Positions 55,418 through 63,598 of a DNA stretch of 64,000 nucleotides are shown piece by piece (the stretch's first letter is position 1; the number at the start of each line of letters is the position of its first letter). Both the position numbers and the translations under genes were made by a program. The stretch comes from Bacillota bacterium (GTDB taxonomy: Bacteria; Bacillota; Clostridia; Oscillospirales; Ruminococcaceae): positions 124,001 to 188,000 of the forward strand of contig JAKPUQ010000089.1 in NCBI GenBank assembly GCA_029572815.1. Reading direction: 5' to 3'. Below the pieces are notes generated by a model. It was not told where the DNA came from and made no database searches. It saw only the letters and a list, made by a program, of their open reading frames with translations.

Positions 55418-56014
55418 ATGAAAATAATGAAAAGCACAGCCTATCTCTGGACAGGAGCGGCGATGGGGATCGCAGGACAGCTGCTGGGAGAACTGAGCGG
55501 CAGCGTACCGCTGTGCGTGAGCAATCTCATATCGGATATGACAATATGGCCGCTGGTGATACTTCTTATAATACACAGGGACGTTGATGCAAAGACGATA
55601 CTCCGCGATATTTTCCTTACATTTCTCGGACTGGACGTTGGCTACTACGGATATGTGGCGGTCAAGCATACGATACAGTATGCAAAGTTCGGAGGAAGCC
55701 TTTCAGCGGCTCTGTTCTCGGATGTCCCCGATCTTATGGTCTACACGGCTCTCGGTACAGCTGCGGCAGCATGGGGCTGGCTCATGGTAAAGCTGCTCCA
55801 CAAGAACAAGGCTGTCCTTTATAATATAATGGTGCTCCCTTTCATAGCGGTACAGCTGCTGTTCATTGCAGGCGACATCATCTCATGGGAATACCGCTGG
55901 TCCATGGCACTGCTTGGTGCTGTATGCCTTGGAATTATCATATATCTTTATACAGTAAAGTCTCCGCTGAGAAGGAGAAATGATACAGTTACAAACTGCC
56001 CGGTGGCAGCATGA
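55418..56014 (+). CDS. Polytopic membrane protein of unknown function
   Basis: A 198-residue protein with about six membrane segments (near 10-28, 38-50, 65-85, 100-125, 133-152 and 160-177) and a basic C-terminus (SPLRRRND). I do not recognise the family. ATG at 55418 has AGGAG seven bases upstream; the frame to 55400 lacks one. It has its own promoter and a possible leader structure, so is probably separately regulated from the transporter operon downstream. Confidence 0.65.
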   Translation: MKIMKSTAYLWTGAAMGIAGQLLGELSGSVPLCVSNLISDMTIWPLVILLIIHRDVDAKTILRDIFLTFLGLDVGYYGYVAVKHTIQYAKFGGSLSAALFSDVPDLMVYTALGTAAAAWGWLMVKLLHKNKAVLYNIMVLPFIAVQLLFIAGDIISWEYRWSMALLGAVCLGIIIYLYTVKSPLRRRNDTVTNCPVAA

Positions 56015-56035
56015 TATAGTTAAAATATAAAAATA

Positions 56036-56106
56036 TGTCTGACCTTCGTCTTTTTCAGTCTCTCAGGTCACTTATTTACAGAGACTGATACATCGGAGGT
56101 CAGACG
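56036..56106 (+). other. Nested hairpin element upstream of transporter operon
   Basis: Outer stem GTCTGACCT (56037-56045) with AGGTCAGAC (56097-56105), inner stem CAGTCTCT (56056-56063) with AGAGACTG (56080-56087). A competing pairing CTTCGTC (56044-56050) with GACGAAG (56103-56109) overlaps both outer arms. It lies 43 bp before the first permease gene. No clear T run follows, so it is either a leader RNA switch or a weak terminator of the upstream gene. Confidence 0.5.
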
Positions 56107-56148
56107 AAGCACTCAGGACAAAAGACACATTTGTGAGGTTGTAACCAG

Positions 56149-57033
56149 ATGAAAAACAAGACCCGAAACCAGTGCGGCAGGAGAGGCGAGCGCGTATTCA
56201 GCAATATATGCGTCATGCCCAGCCTGATAGGAGTAATGATATTCTTCCTTATCCCGTTCTGCATAGTGATATACTACTCTCTAATAAACAACCCTGTATT
56301 GAAGGATTTTGTGGGGATAGAGAACTACACAAAGCTTTTTCATAATGTAGCATTCACCAAGGCGGCGAAAAACACTGCCTTCTTCTCAATAGTATCCGTA
56401 CCTCTTTCGGTAGTGCTCTCACTGGGGCTGGCGATGCTTCTTGAGAGAAAGATACCCGGAAAGAGCATATTCAGGACCTTCTTCCTCAGCCCGCTTATGG
56501 TACCTACGGCTTCCGTAGTCCTTGTGTGGCAGGTGCTCTTCCACAATCACGGTACTATAAACCAGATAATCGAGCGTCTCGGCGGCCATTCCATTGACTG
56601 GATAAAATCGCCTTACGGACAGGTGATCATCATATGTATGTTCCTGTGGAAAAATCTGGGATATAATATGATACTCTTCATGTCAGCATTATGTGCCATA
56701 CCCCGTGACATCATCGAGGTAGCAGACCTTGAGGGTGCAAGCGGCTGGTACAAGTTCGTACATATCAAGCTGAGATATCTTTCGCCGACTATCCTCTTTG
56801 TGCTTATCCTCTCCATGATAAACTCATTCAAGATATTCCGCGAGGTATATCTGCTGACGGGAAATTATCCGCAGGATAAGCTGTATATGCTCCAGCACTT
56901 CATGAACAATACCTTCAACAGCCTGGATTACCAGAAGCTGTCGGCGGCTGCGGTGCTGTTTGCACTTGTAATGATAGTCATCATGGCGATCCTCCTCATC
57001 GCGGAGAACATCTTCGGAAAGGATGTGGAGTGA
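56149..57033 (+). CDS. Sugar ABC transporter permease (MalF/UgpA-like)
   Basis: A 294-residue binding-protein-dependent transport permease with six membrane spans. The EAA loop that docks the ATPase is EVADLEGASGWYKF. The SPLMVPTASVVLVWQ segment and C-terminal QKLSAAAVLFALVMI are typical of carbohydrate uptake class 1 permeases. The second permease gene follows after one base. No ATPase gene is in the operon, as is common when a shared MsmK-type ATPase is used. The ribosome site is weak (GAGG about 15 bases before the ATG). Confidence 0.87.
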   Translation: MKNKTRNQCGRRGERVFSNICVMPSLIGVMIFFLIPFCIVIYYSLINNPVLKDFVGIENYTKLFHNVAFTKAAKNTAFFSIVSVPLSVVLSLGLAMLLERKIPGKSIFRTFFLSPLMVPTASVVLVWQVLFHNHGTINQIIERLGGHSIDWIKSPYGQVIIICMFLWKNLGYNMILFMSALCAIPRDIIEVADLEGASGWYKFVHIKLRYLSPTILFVLILSMINSFKIFREVYLLTGNYPQDKLYMLQHFMNNTFNSLDYQKLSAAAVLFALVMIVIMAILLIAENIFGKDVE

Positions 57034-57034
57034 T

Positions 57035-57940
57035 ATGAGGCGGAAAATGTTAGACATAAAGAGACGCAGAAAGATATTCGATATAATAGTGTTCATATTC
57101 ATACTGGCGGCGGCGATACTTTTTCTGTTCCCCACAGTGCTGACACTGGCGAATTCCTTCATGACCTCAAACGAGATCTCAGCCAACTACGGCTCAATGT
57201 TCTCGAATATGACCGAGGACAAAAAGACCTTTATCTCACAGAACGTCAATCTGAAGTTCATCCCCGACAAGGTCACATTTGCACAGTACAAGGCTGTGCT
57301 GATACAGAATTCGGACTATCTCATGAAGTTCTGGAATTCCGTGATACTGACAGTTCCCATCACAGTGTTCCAGATGATAGTGGCAATACTTACCTCCTAC
57401 GGCTTCTCGAGATATCCCAATAAGTTCAAGAGCATAATCTTCTTTGCATACATCATACTTATGATAATGCCCTATCAGGTAACTCTCGTGCCCAACTTCC
57501 TTGTGGCTGAGAAGTTCCATATGCTCGATACCAGACGGGCAATAATCCTTCCTGCCATATTCTCGCCCTTCAGCATATTCCTGCTGACAAAGGTAATGCG
57601 CCGTATTCCCGTCTCTTATGTTGAGGCGGCAAAGCTTGACGGCGCCAGCGAGCTGAAGATACTCACCAAGATATACGTTCCCCTGTGCAAGGGAGCTATA
57701 GTTTCCATCGCAATGCTGGTATTCATAGACTACTGGAACATGGTGGAGCAGCCCCTGGTCCTCATGAAGGATCCTCTTTATCACCCCCTTTCGGTATTCC
57801 TTTCCCAGATAAATACGGGAGATATCGGTCTCGCCTTCGCGGTGGGAGTCGTATACATGATACCCACGGTGCTGATGTTCCTCTACGGCGAGGATTACCT
57901 CGTTGAGGGCATAACCTACTCGGGCGGTATCAAGGGTTGA
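57035..57940 (+). CDS. Sugar ABC transporter permease (MalG/UgpE-like)
   Basis: A 301-residue permease, six spans. The EAA loop is EAAKLDGASELKIL, preceded by MPYQVTLVPNFLVAEK as in MalG relatives. The first outside loop (about 40-85) is longer than usual, with TSNEISANYGSMFSNMTED. ATG at 57035 has GGAG five bases upstream; the frame to 57023 overlaps the first permease. It forms the importer channel with the preceding permease. Confidence 0.87.
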   Translation: MRRKMLDIKRRRKIFDIIVFIFILAAAILFLFPTVLTLANSFMTSNEISANYGSMFSNMTEDKKTFISQNVNLKFIPDKVTFAQYKAVLIQNSDYLMKFWNSVILTVPITVFQMIVAILTSYGFSRYPNKFKSIIFFAYIILMIMPYQVTLVPNFLVAEKFHMLDTRRAIILPAIFSPFSIFLLTKVMRRIPVSYVEAAKLDGASELKILTKIYVPLCKGAIVSIAMLVFIDYWNMVEQPLVLMKDPLYHPLSVFLSQINTGDIGLAFAVGVVYMIPTVLMFLYGEDYLVEGITYSGGIKG

Positions 57941-58009
57941 TAAAAAGTTGAAAAACACAGCTTACCATATAATCAATGAAGCTATTCTCTCAGAAGGAGT
58001 AAATATAAT

Positions 58010-59740
58010 ATGAATGACACAAAAGAAGTAAAGGAAATAACTGCGGACAGCAGCGAAAAAGAAGCAAAGTCGCCCGCAAAGAGGAGAGAACTCATAAAGA
58101 CTCTCATTATCATATTCCTTGCGGCAATGCTGGTGCTGACATTCTTCTCAAACACCATCATGAACAAGTCCATGCCCGAGATATCAACAGAGACCGTGGC
58201 TTCGGGAAAGCTCACCGAGCGCATCGAAAAGCGCGGTGTCGTTGAAGCAAATCAGTCCTACAACGTTACCGTTGACGGAAACAGAGTCATCGAAAAGATA
58301 CATATAAAGACAGGCCAGGAGGTAAAGAAGGATGACGTCCTCTTTACGGTAAACACAGTTGACAGCGAAAAGCTGGATACCGAGGAGGCTACACTTGAAA
58401 CTCTCAAGCTGGATTATGAGACAGCCCTTCTCAAGGATCCGCTGGACTACTCCTCACAAAACCAGAAGATAAAGGCTGCCCGCGCAGAGCTCAACGATCT
58501 CATCGCAAAGCGCGACGCAGCAAGATACAATGACAGCAATGCGGCAAGCGCAAAGGAAGAATACAGACGCAACAAGTCAGAGCTGACAAGGCTCGAGGGC
58601 ATACAGGAAAAGCTCCAGTCAACTATCAAGGCTATCGACGCCGATTCCTATATGGAGGCTGCTCCCGAATACAGCGGAAATCTTGCTGCACTCTGTGCAG
58701 AGTACATGAGTGCCGACGCAGATTACAAGTCCGCCTATGAGACCTATCAGATGGCTGTTAAGTCAGGCGAGAATGTTGACGCAGCCAAGGCTGACGCAGA
58801 CGAAAAGGAAGCTGTAAGGAACTCTGCAAGGGATAATTACTTCAATGAGAAGAACAATATCCGCGGTGGCCTTACTTCTCAGCTCAGCGATATAAGCGGT
58901 TCAATGGCAGGCCTTTCAGCGGCTGTTGAGAACTATACTGCCGAATACGGCGAGGGGAGCACTGATACATATGCTGCTCTGGCAGCTGATGTTACCGAGA
59001 GGCAGAGCGCTCTTGAGGACCTCATCATAGAGCTGGAAAACACCAAGCGCAAGGACTCTATCACCGACAAGAAGGACAACCTCACTCTTGAGTCCAAGAA
59101 AAAGGCTATGGAAAAGCAGCAGGAAAAGGTAGATAAGCTCAAGAAGGAAGCAAAGTCCACTGAGGTAAAATCAAAGTATTCGGGCATCGTAAGCTCCATA
59201 AACGTACAGCCCGACGCAAGCACAACTCCCGAAGAGGTACTGGCTGTCATCGACCTTGCAGACGAGGGCTTTACAGTCAAGATAACCGTTGAGAACGAGA
59301 ACCTCAAAAAGGTCAAGAAGGGCATTGAAGCAGAGATCGTCAACAACTGGAATGAAGATATAACGGCTGTCCTCAAGGAAATAAAGAGCGACAGCTCCGC
59401 AGGCGCAAAGGGCAAGTCACTGGTATTCAGCGTGACCGGAGATGTTCAGGCTGGCGACAGCCTCGACCTTTCCATTCCTCTCGGAAGCGGAAACTATGAT
59501 GCTATCGTTCCCAAGAGCGCTGTTCATACCGGCGATAAGGGCAGCTATGTTTACACAGTCCGTTCAAAGAACACTCCTCTCGGCAACCGCTATTATGCGG
59601 AAAAGGTCGAAGTAAATGTGGAGGCTTCGGATGTATCGTCCTGCGCTGTTTCCGGCGGACTCAACAGAGGTGACTATATCATTACCACCTCCAGCAAGCC
59701 ACTTAAGTCAGGTGATCAGGTCCGCATGAAGGATAAATAA
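58010..59740 (+). CDS. HlyD/RND-type membrane adaptor protein
   Basis: A 576-residue adaptor with an N-terminal span (about 28-48), a biotinyl-lipoyl half-motif (VDGNRVIEKIHIKTGQEVKK), a long coiled coil (about 125-390, with an unusual Glu/Lys/Ala-rich middle), the second lipoyl half (KYSGIVSSINVQPDAS) and a beta-barrel with a C-terminal proximal domain (YDAIVPKSAVHTGDKGSY). In Gram-positive bacteria such adaptors (YknX type) pair with MacB-like permeases. AAGGAG precedes the ATG. It lies between sugar-importer permeases and a MacB-like protein, an unusual setting. Confidence 0.85.
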   Translation: MNDTKEVKEITADSSEKEAKSPAKRRELIKTLIIIFLAAMLVLTFFSNTIMNKSMPEISTETVASGKLTERIEKRGVVEANQSYNVTVDGNRVIEKIHIKTGQEVKKDDVLFTVNTVDSEKLDTEEATLETLKLDYETALLKDPLDYSSQNQKIKAARAELNDLIAKRDAARYNDSNAASAKEEYRRNKSELTRLEGIQEKLQSTIKAIDADSYMEAAPEYSGNLAALCAEYMSADADYKSAYETYQMAVKSGENVDAAKADADEKEAVRNSARDNYFNEKNNIRGGLTSQLSDISGSMAGLSAAVENYTAEYGEGSTDTYAALAADVTERQSALEDLIIELENTKRKDSITDKKDNLTLESKKKAMEKQQEKVDKLKKEAKSTEVKSKYSGIVSSINVQPDASTTPEEVLAVIDLADEGFTVKITVENENLKKVKKGIEAEIVNNWNEDITAVLKEIKSDSSAGAKGKSLVFSVTGDVQAGDSLDLSIPLGSGNYDAIVPKSAVHTGDKGSYVYTVRSKNTPLGNRYYAEKVEVNVEASDVSSCAVSGGLNRGDYIITTSSKPLKSGDQVRMKDK

Positions 59741-59753
59741 GGTGGTGGACCTT

Positions 59754-60911
59754 ATGAGACCCTTGAAGAAAAAACTTACCATTGCAGCTGCTGCGGTGAA
59801 CGCCGCCGCAATTATCGGAGCTGTGGTGCTTACTGCGCTTGGAAGCCGCGCAGCAAAGGCTCAGAGCTATAATTATGCGGCAGACCGCTGGAGCAGCGAC
59901 GGAAAGACTGAATATTCCCAGATCACCTGCTTTTTCAGCACTGATTCGGGATTCAATAAAAGCGGAGTCAACACCATCAGAGGTCAGCTGCTGACAGACC
60001 TTAAGGAAGCGTCGGTAGAGCCCCATGACGGTATTGACCTTGTCCCCGACGCCTACAGCGCCCCCGCAGGCACGGCAACGGTCAGCGGCGACGACAGCGG
60101 ACGCTCCGATGCGGAGATAACCGCTGTGGGCGGCAATTACTTCTTCCTGTTCCGCGATTTCAAACTGCTCAGCGGCGCCTACTTCTCCGAAAATGACCTG
60201 ATGCAGACGGGAGCAGTTATCGACAGACAGCTTGCCTGGGATCTCTATGGCTCAGACGAGGTCGCGGGAATGAATATATACATCAACAATGTCAAACTCT
60301 TTATCTCAGGAGTCATAGATACTCCTTCTACCAAGCCCGAGAAGCGGAGCGCAGGCAAAACTCCGAAGGCTTATATATCCTACTATGCGGCGGGGCTCAT
60401 CTTCGGCGGCGGAGATACCTTCATGGGCGCAGATGGGGACGGTATGCAGAGTACCCCGGAGTTCAGAAAGATAACCAGCTATGAATGTGTGGTCCCCGAA
60501 CCTGTTGAGAATTTCGGCTACAGCAACGTCAAGAAGCACCTTGGCGAAAGCTATGACGGAAAGATAAGCATAGTAAACAACACAGAGCGCTTTCTCCCAA
60601 AGACGAGAGTCAAGGCTCTGAAAAAGCTTGATGAATACGCTGTCGTGAAAAATCAGATCGTTTATCCCTTCTGGGAAAACGCATCGAGGATAGTGGAGAT
60701 CGGGCTCTCATTCATCTACGGAGCGCGAAGGCTGCTCCTTGCTATACCACTCATAACGGCGGTATGCCTGCTGATAATGGCGTACAGACTGTATATGAGG
60801 AAAAAAGAAGGTCTGAAAAAAGCTGCGGCAGAAGGCATTTCAGCAAGATGGAGATCGCTGAAGAGCAGGATGCCGAAAAAGGCTGCGCAGACCAAAGAGA
60901 AAGAAAGCTGA
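59754..60911 (+). CDS. Membrane protein with MacB-like extracellular domain, no FtsX core
   Basis: A 385-residue protein: N-terminal span (about 8-28), a large outside domain (about 35-315) that resembles MacB periplasmic core domains (GNYFFLFRDFKLLSGAYF, AVIDRQLAWDLYGSDEVAG, MNIYINNVKLFISGVID), one C-terminal span (about 325-350) and a basic tail. A full MacB-type permease has three spans after this domain; here only one is seen, and no ATPase is nearby. ATG at 59754 has GGTGG about eight bases upstream; GTG at 59742 is an alternative. It probably works with the adaptor gene just before it, but not as a normal pump. Confidence 0.72.
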   Translation: MRPLKKKLTIAAAAVNAAAIIGAVVLTALGSRAAKAQSYNYAADRWSSDGKTEYSQITCFFSTDSGFNKSGVNTIRGQLLTDLKEASVEPHDGIDLVPDAYSAPAGTATVSGDDSGRSDAEITAVGGNYFFLFRDFKLLSGAYFSENDLMQTGAVIDRQLAWDLYGSDEVAGMNIYINNVKLFISGVIDTPSTKPEKRSAGKTPKAYISYYAAGLIFGGGDTFMGADGDGMQSTPEFRKITSYECVVPEPVENFGYSNVKKHLGESYDGKISIVNNTERFLPKTRVKALKKLDEYAVVKNQIVYPFWENASRIVEIGLSFIYGARRLLLAIPLITAVCLLIMAYRLYMRKKEGLKKAAAEGISARWRSLKSRMPKKAAQTKEKES

Positions 60912-60977
60912 GGCACAGACCGAGGCACACAAAAGAAAGTTCAATAAAAAATAAAAATCTGAAAAAGAGGGATTATT

Positions 60978-63362
60978 ATGGAAAAAACATTTTTCAAACG
61001 AATCACAGCATTTTCCGCAGCACTTACCGTTATAGCAGGATCAGCAGTATCCTGCTCAAAAGAACAAAAACAGGACGGAAAGTCAAAAGACACAGCACAG
61101 CTCATGGCAGGCTCGTACAGAGCCGTTGAGATGGACTGTGATGTGGAAAATATACGCTCCATCGGAAGGGTGAATGACGATCAGATCATCATCAGCACCT
61201 ATGACTACGGTGAGGGCACACCTACATTCTATCTTACAGACAATGAATTCGGCGAGTTCAACGAGATCAGCGTTGATTTCGGCGTAAAGCCCGATGATGA
61301 TGTGACATTTGATGTAAATGTCGCTCCCGACGGAGAGATCATGGCTCTTGCCACATTCTCGGATTACGGCGATATAGAAAAGCCTGATTTTGAAGACCCG
61401 GATTTCGACTATGAGAACTTCGATTATGAGGAGTTCGACAAGAATATAAAGCGTACATATAAGATGTATACCGTTGATCTCGACGGCACCATAAAGTCTG
61501 AGAAAGAGATCTCAGGTCTTGATGAGTATGCCGACGATGAAGGACGTATCAATATCGGAAGAATGTCCGCTATCGGCGGCGGCAGAGCTGTTCTTTCCAT
61601 GTACGACACTATGGGCGAGGATTACGTCCTCGTGGACGCTGACGGAAAGGCACAGGATAAGCTTGATCTGGGCGAGGCAAATTATATCGACAGCTTCTCA
61701 GCCATTGATGATGAGACTATCGCTGTTACAGGCTATTTCAAGAACTCTCAGTCTATCAAGTTCCTTGATTCCGAGACTCTTCAGGAGAAGGACGAGGCTA
61801 TCGACATGAGCGCAGCAGGTCTTGAGGGACAGATGGGCTCTGTATTCAGGGGCGATGACAATTACAAACTCTATGTCAGCGGTTCCTCGGGACTTTACGG
61901 TCTTGACGCCGACAACAAGGCTACAGAGATTGTAAACTGGCTGGATTCAGACCTCGGAAACGGTTATGTAAGCGCTCTCTTATTCATGGCTGACGGCGAC
62001 TATGTTATCTGCTTCAATGATTATCAGAACGACGAGGAAGGTCTCTATAAGCTTACAAAGCGTGACGCTTCCGAGCTTGAGAATACAAAGGTCATCACAG
62101 TTGGCGTTCTCTATGACGACTGGGAGGTAAAGGAAAAGATCTCAGACTATAATAAGTCCCATGATGATATGCGCTTCAAGATGGTTGATTACAGCAAGTA
62201 CGACGAATACGATCAGGAGACGGGAATGACTATAACCTCAGGAGCAGACCAGCTCAAGAAGGATATTGTTTCCGGCAATGCTCCCGACATGATCGTTTCA
62301 TATAACGGTGCTCTTATCCACAGCCTTTACAACAAGGGGCTCTTTGTTGACCTTTATGATTATATGAACAATGACAGCGAGCTCAGCAAGGACGACATCA
62401 TGCCCAACGTGCTCAGCGCTTGTGAGATCGACGGCAAGCTCCTTTCACTTTCGCCTACATTCACTGTCAGCACCATGATCGCAAAGAAGAAGTATGTTGA
62501 CAAGGAAAACTGGACTCCCGATGATATGATCGAGACATACAGGAACCTCCCCGACGGAATGAGACTTACAGACATCGACTGCAAGGAATCCATACTCCAG
62601 ATGATAATCGGCTCACTGGGCAACGTTATCGACTATGAGAAGGGTACCTGCAACTTCGACACACCCGAGATCAGAAAGCTTCTTGAGTTCTGCAACGAAT
62701 TCCCCTCACAGGAAGAGCTCATCGACTGGGAGGATCAGAGTGCGGTAAACGAGTGCTTCTCTGAGGATAACCTCAAGAACGACAAGGTGCTCCTCGGCGA
62801 TCTTTATTTAGGCGATTTCAGTGAGTATATCACAACCGTCAAGGGAAGATTAAAGGGCGAGGACATCGTTTTTGTAGGCAATCCCTCAACTGACGGAAGA
62901 GGCGCAGTTCTCTCACTCAATCAGCACTTCGCTATCCTCTCAAACGCAGAGGATAAGGACGCCTGCTGGGCATCCATCAAGGAATTCTTCAAGCCCGTAG
63001 ATGACGAGGAGGGTTCCTACCGCTACGGCTTCTCCTCACTCAGATCCGAATTTGACAAGGAAGCTGACAAGACTATGAAGAAGCCTGTCTACAAGGACGA
63101 GAACGGCAAGGAGATAGAAGAAGACTATACCTACTATGACGGCTCTAAGGAAGTAAAGGTCGATCCTCTTACACAGGAAGAAAGAGACTTTATCGTAAAA
63201 TATATCGAAGAGGCTGACAACGTTTCCGCTGACTTTGATCCCGAGGTAGAGTCTATACTTGAGGAAGAGATCATGGCTTACCTTGGCGGCGAGAAGACTG
63301 CCGACGAGATCGTTGATCTTATCCAGAACCGCGTATCGCTCCTGGTAAGCGAGCAGAGCTGA
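60978..63362 (+). CDS. Very large solute-binding lipoprotein with N-terminal repeat domain
   Basis: A 794-residue lipoprotein, nearly twice the usual size of sugar-binding proteins. Signal peptide ends SAVSC (C26). Residues about 45-365 are beta-rich repeats (IISTYDYGEGTPTFYLTD, GGGRAVLSMYDTMGEDYVL, GLYGLDADNKATEIV) suggesting a propeller. From about 370 (KVITVGVLYDDWEV) a family 1 extracellular solute-binding protein begins, with DIVSGNAPDMIVSYNGAL and LSPTFTVSTMIAKKKYV. A four-acidic-repeat stretch (PDFEDPDFDYENFDYEEFD) lies near 140. It is the likely ligand receptor for the two permeases. GAGGG precedes the ATG. Confidence 0.82.
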   Translation: MEKTFFKRITAFSAALTVIAGSAVSCSKEQKQDGKSKDTAQLMAGSYRAVEMDCDVENIRSIGRVNDDQIIISTYDYGEGTPTFYLTDNEFGEFNEISVDFGVKPDDDVTFDVNVAPDGEIMALATFSDYGDIEKPDFEDPDFDYENFDYEEFDKNIKRTYKMYTVDLDGTIKSEKEISGLDEYADDEGRINIGRMSAIGGGRAVLSMYDTMGEDYVLVDADGKAQDKLDLGEANYIDSFSAIDDETIAVTGYFKNSQSIKFLDSETLQEKDEAIDMSAAGLEGQMGSVFRGDDNYKLYVSGSSGLYGLDADNKATEIVNWLDSDLGNGYVSALLFMADGDYVICFNDYQNDEEGLYKLTKRDASELENTKVITVGVLYDDWEVKEKISDYNKSHDDMRFKMVDYSKYDEYDQETGMTITSGADQLKKDIVSGNAPDMIVSYNGALIHSLYNKGLFVDLYDYMNNDSELSKDDIMPNVLSACEIDGKLLSLSPTFTVSTMIAKKKYVDKENWTPDDMIETYRNLPDGMRLTDIDCKESILQMIIGSLGNVIDYEKGTCNFDTPEIRKLLEFCNEFPSQEELIDWEDQSAVNECFSEDNLKNDKVLLGDLYLGDFSEYITTVKGRLKGEDIVFVGNPSTDGRGAVLSLNQHFAILSNAEDKDACWASIKEFFKPVDDEEGSYRYGFSSLRSEFDKEADKTMKKPVYKDENGKEIEEDYTYYDGSKEVKVDPLTQEERDFIVKYIEEADNVSADFDPEVESILEEEIMAYLGGEKTADEIVDLIQNRVSLLVSEQS

Positions 63363-63428
63363 TAAGCGATGTATAATTATTAATGCTATTCACATATTTT
63401 CGTATATAAATACAACCTCCTTATTTTT

Positions 63429-63465
63429 GGCGCTGCCGCCCGAACAACGGCAGCGCCTTCTCCTT
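63429..63465 (+). terminator. Terminator of transporter operon
   Basis: A 10-bp stem GGCGCTGCCG / CGGCAGCGCC with a 9-nt loop, followed by TTCTCCTTTTT. Confidence 0.82.
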
Positions 63466-63534
63466 TTTACCTGATTATGCAATAGTTTATACATATAGGT
63501 TCATAAATTTTTCAAATATTTTTTTCTCAATCTA

Positions 63535-63581
63535 TTGACAAAATATACCAAAGGTGGTATACTTTAGGTATTATAATACCT
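63535..63581 (+). promoter_or_regulatory. Promoter with four GGTAT half-sites
   Basis: TTGACA (63535-63540) and TATACT (63558-63563) with a 17-bp spacer. TATACC-N6-GGTATA (63544-63561) lies in the spacer, and a 16-bp perfect palindrome AGGTATTATAATACCT (63566-63581) covers the expected start. Both share GGTAT/ATACC half-sites, suggesting a repressor. Confidence 0.65.
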
Positions 63582-63598
63582 TTAGGGAGGATTTTATC

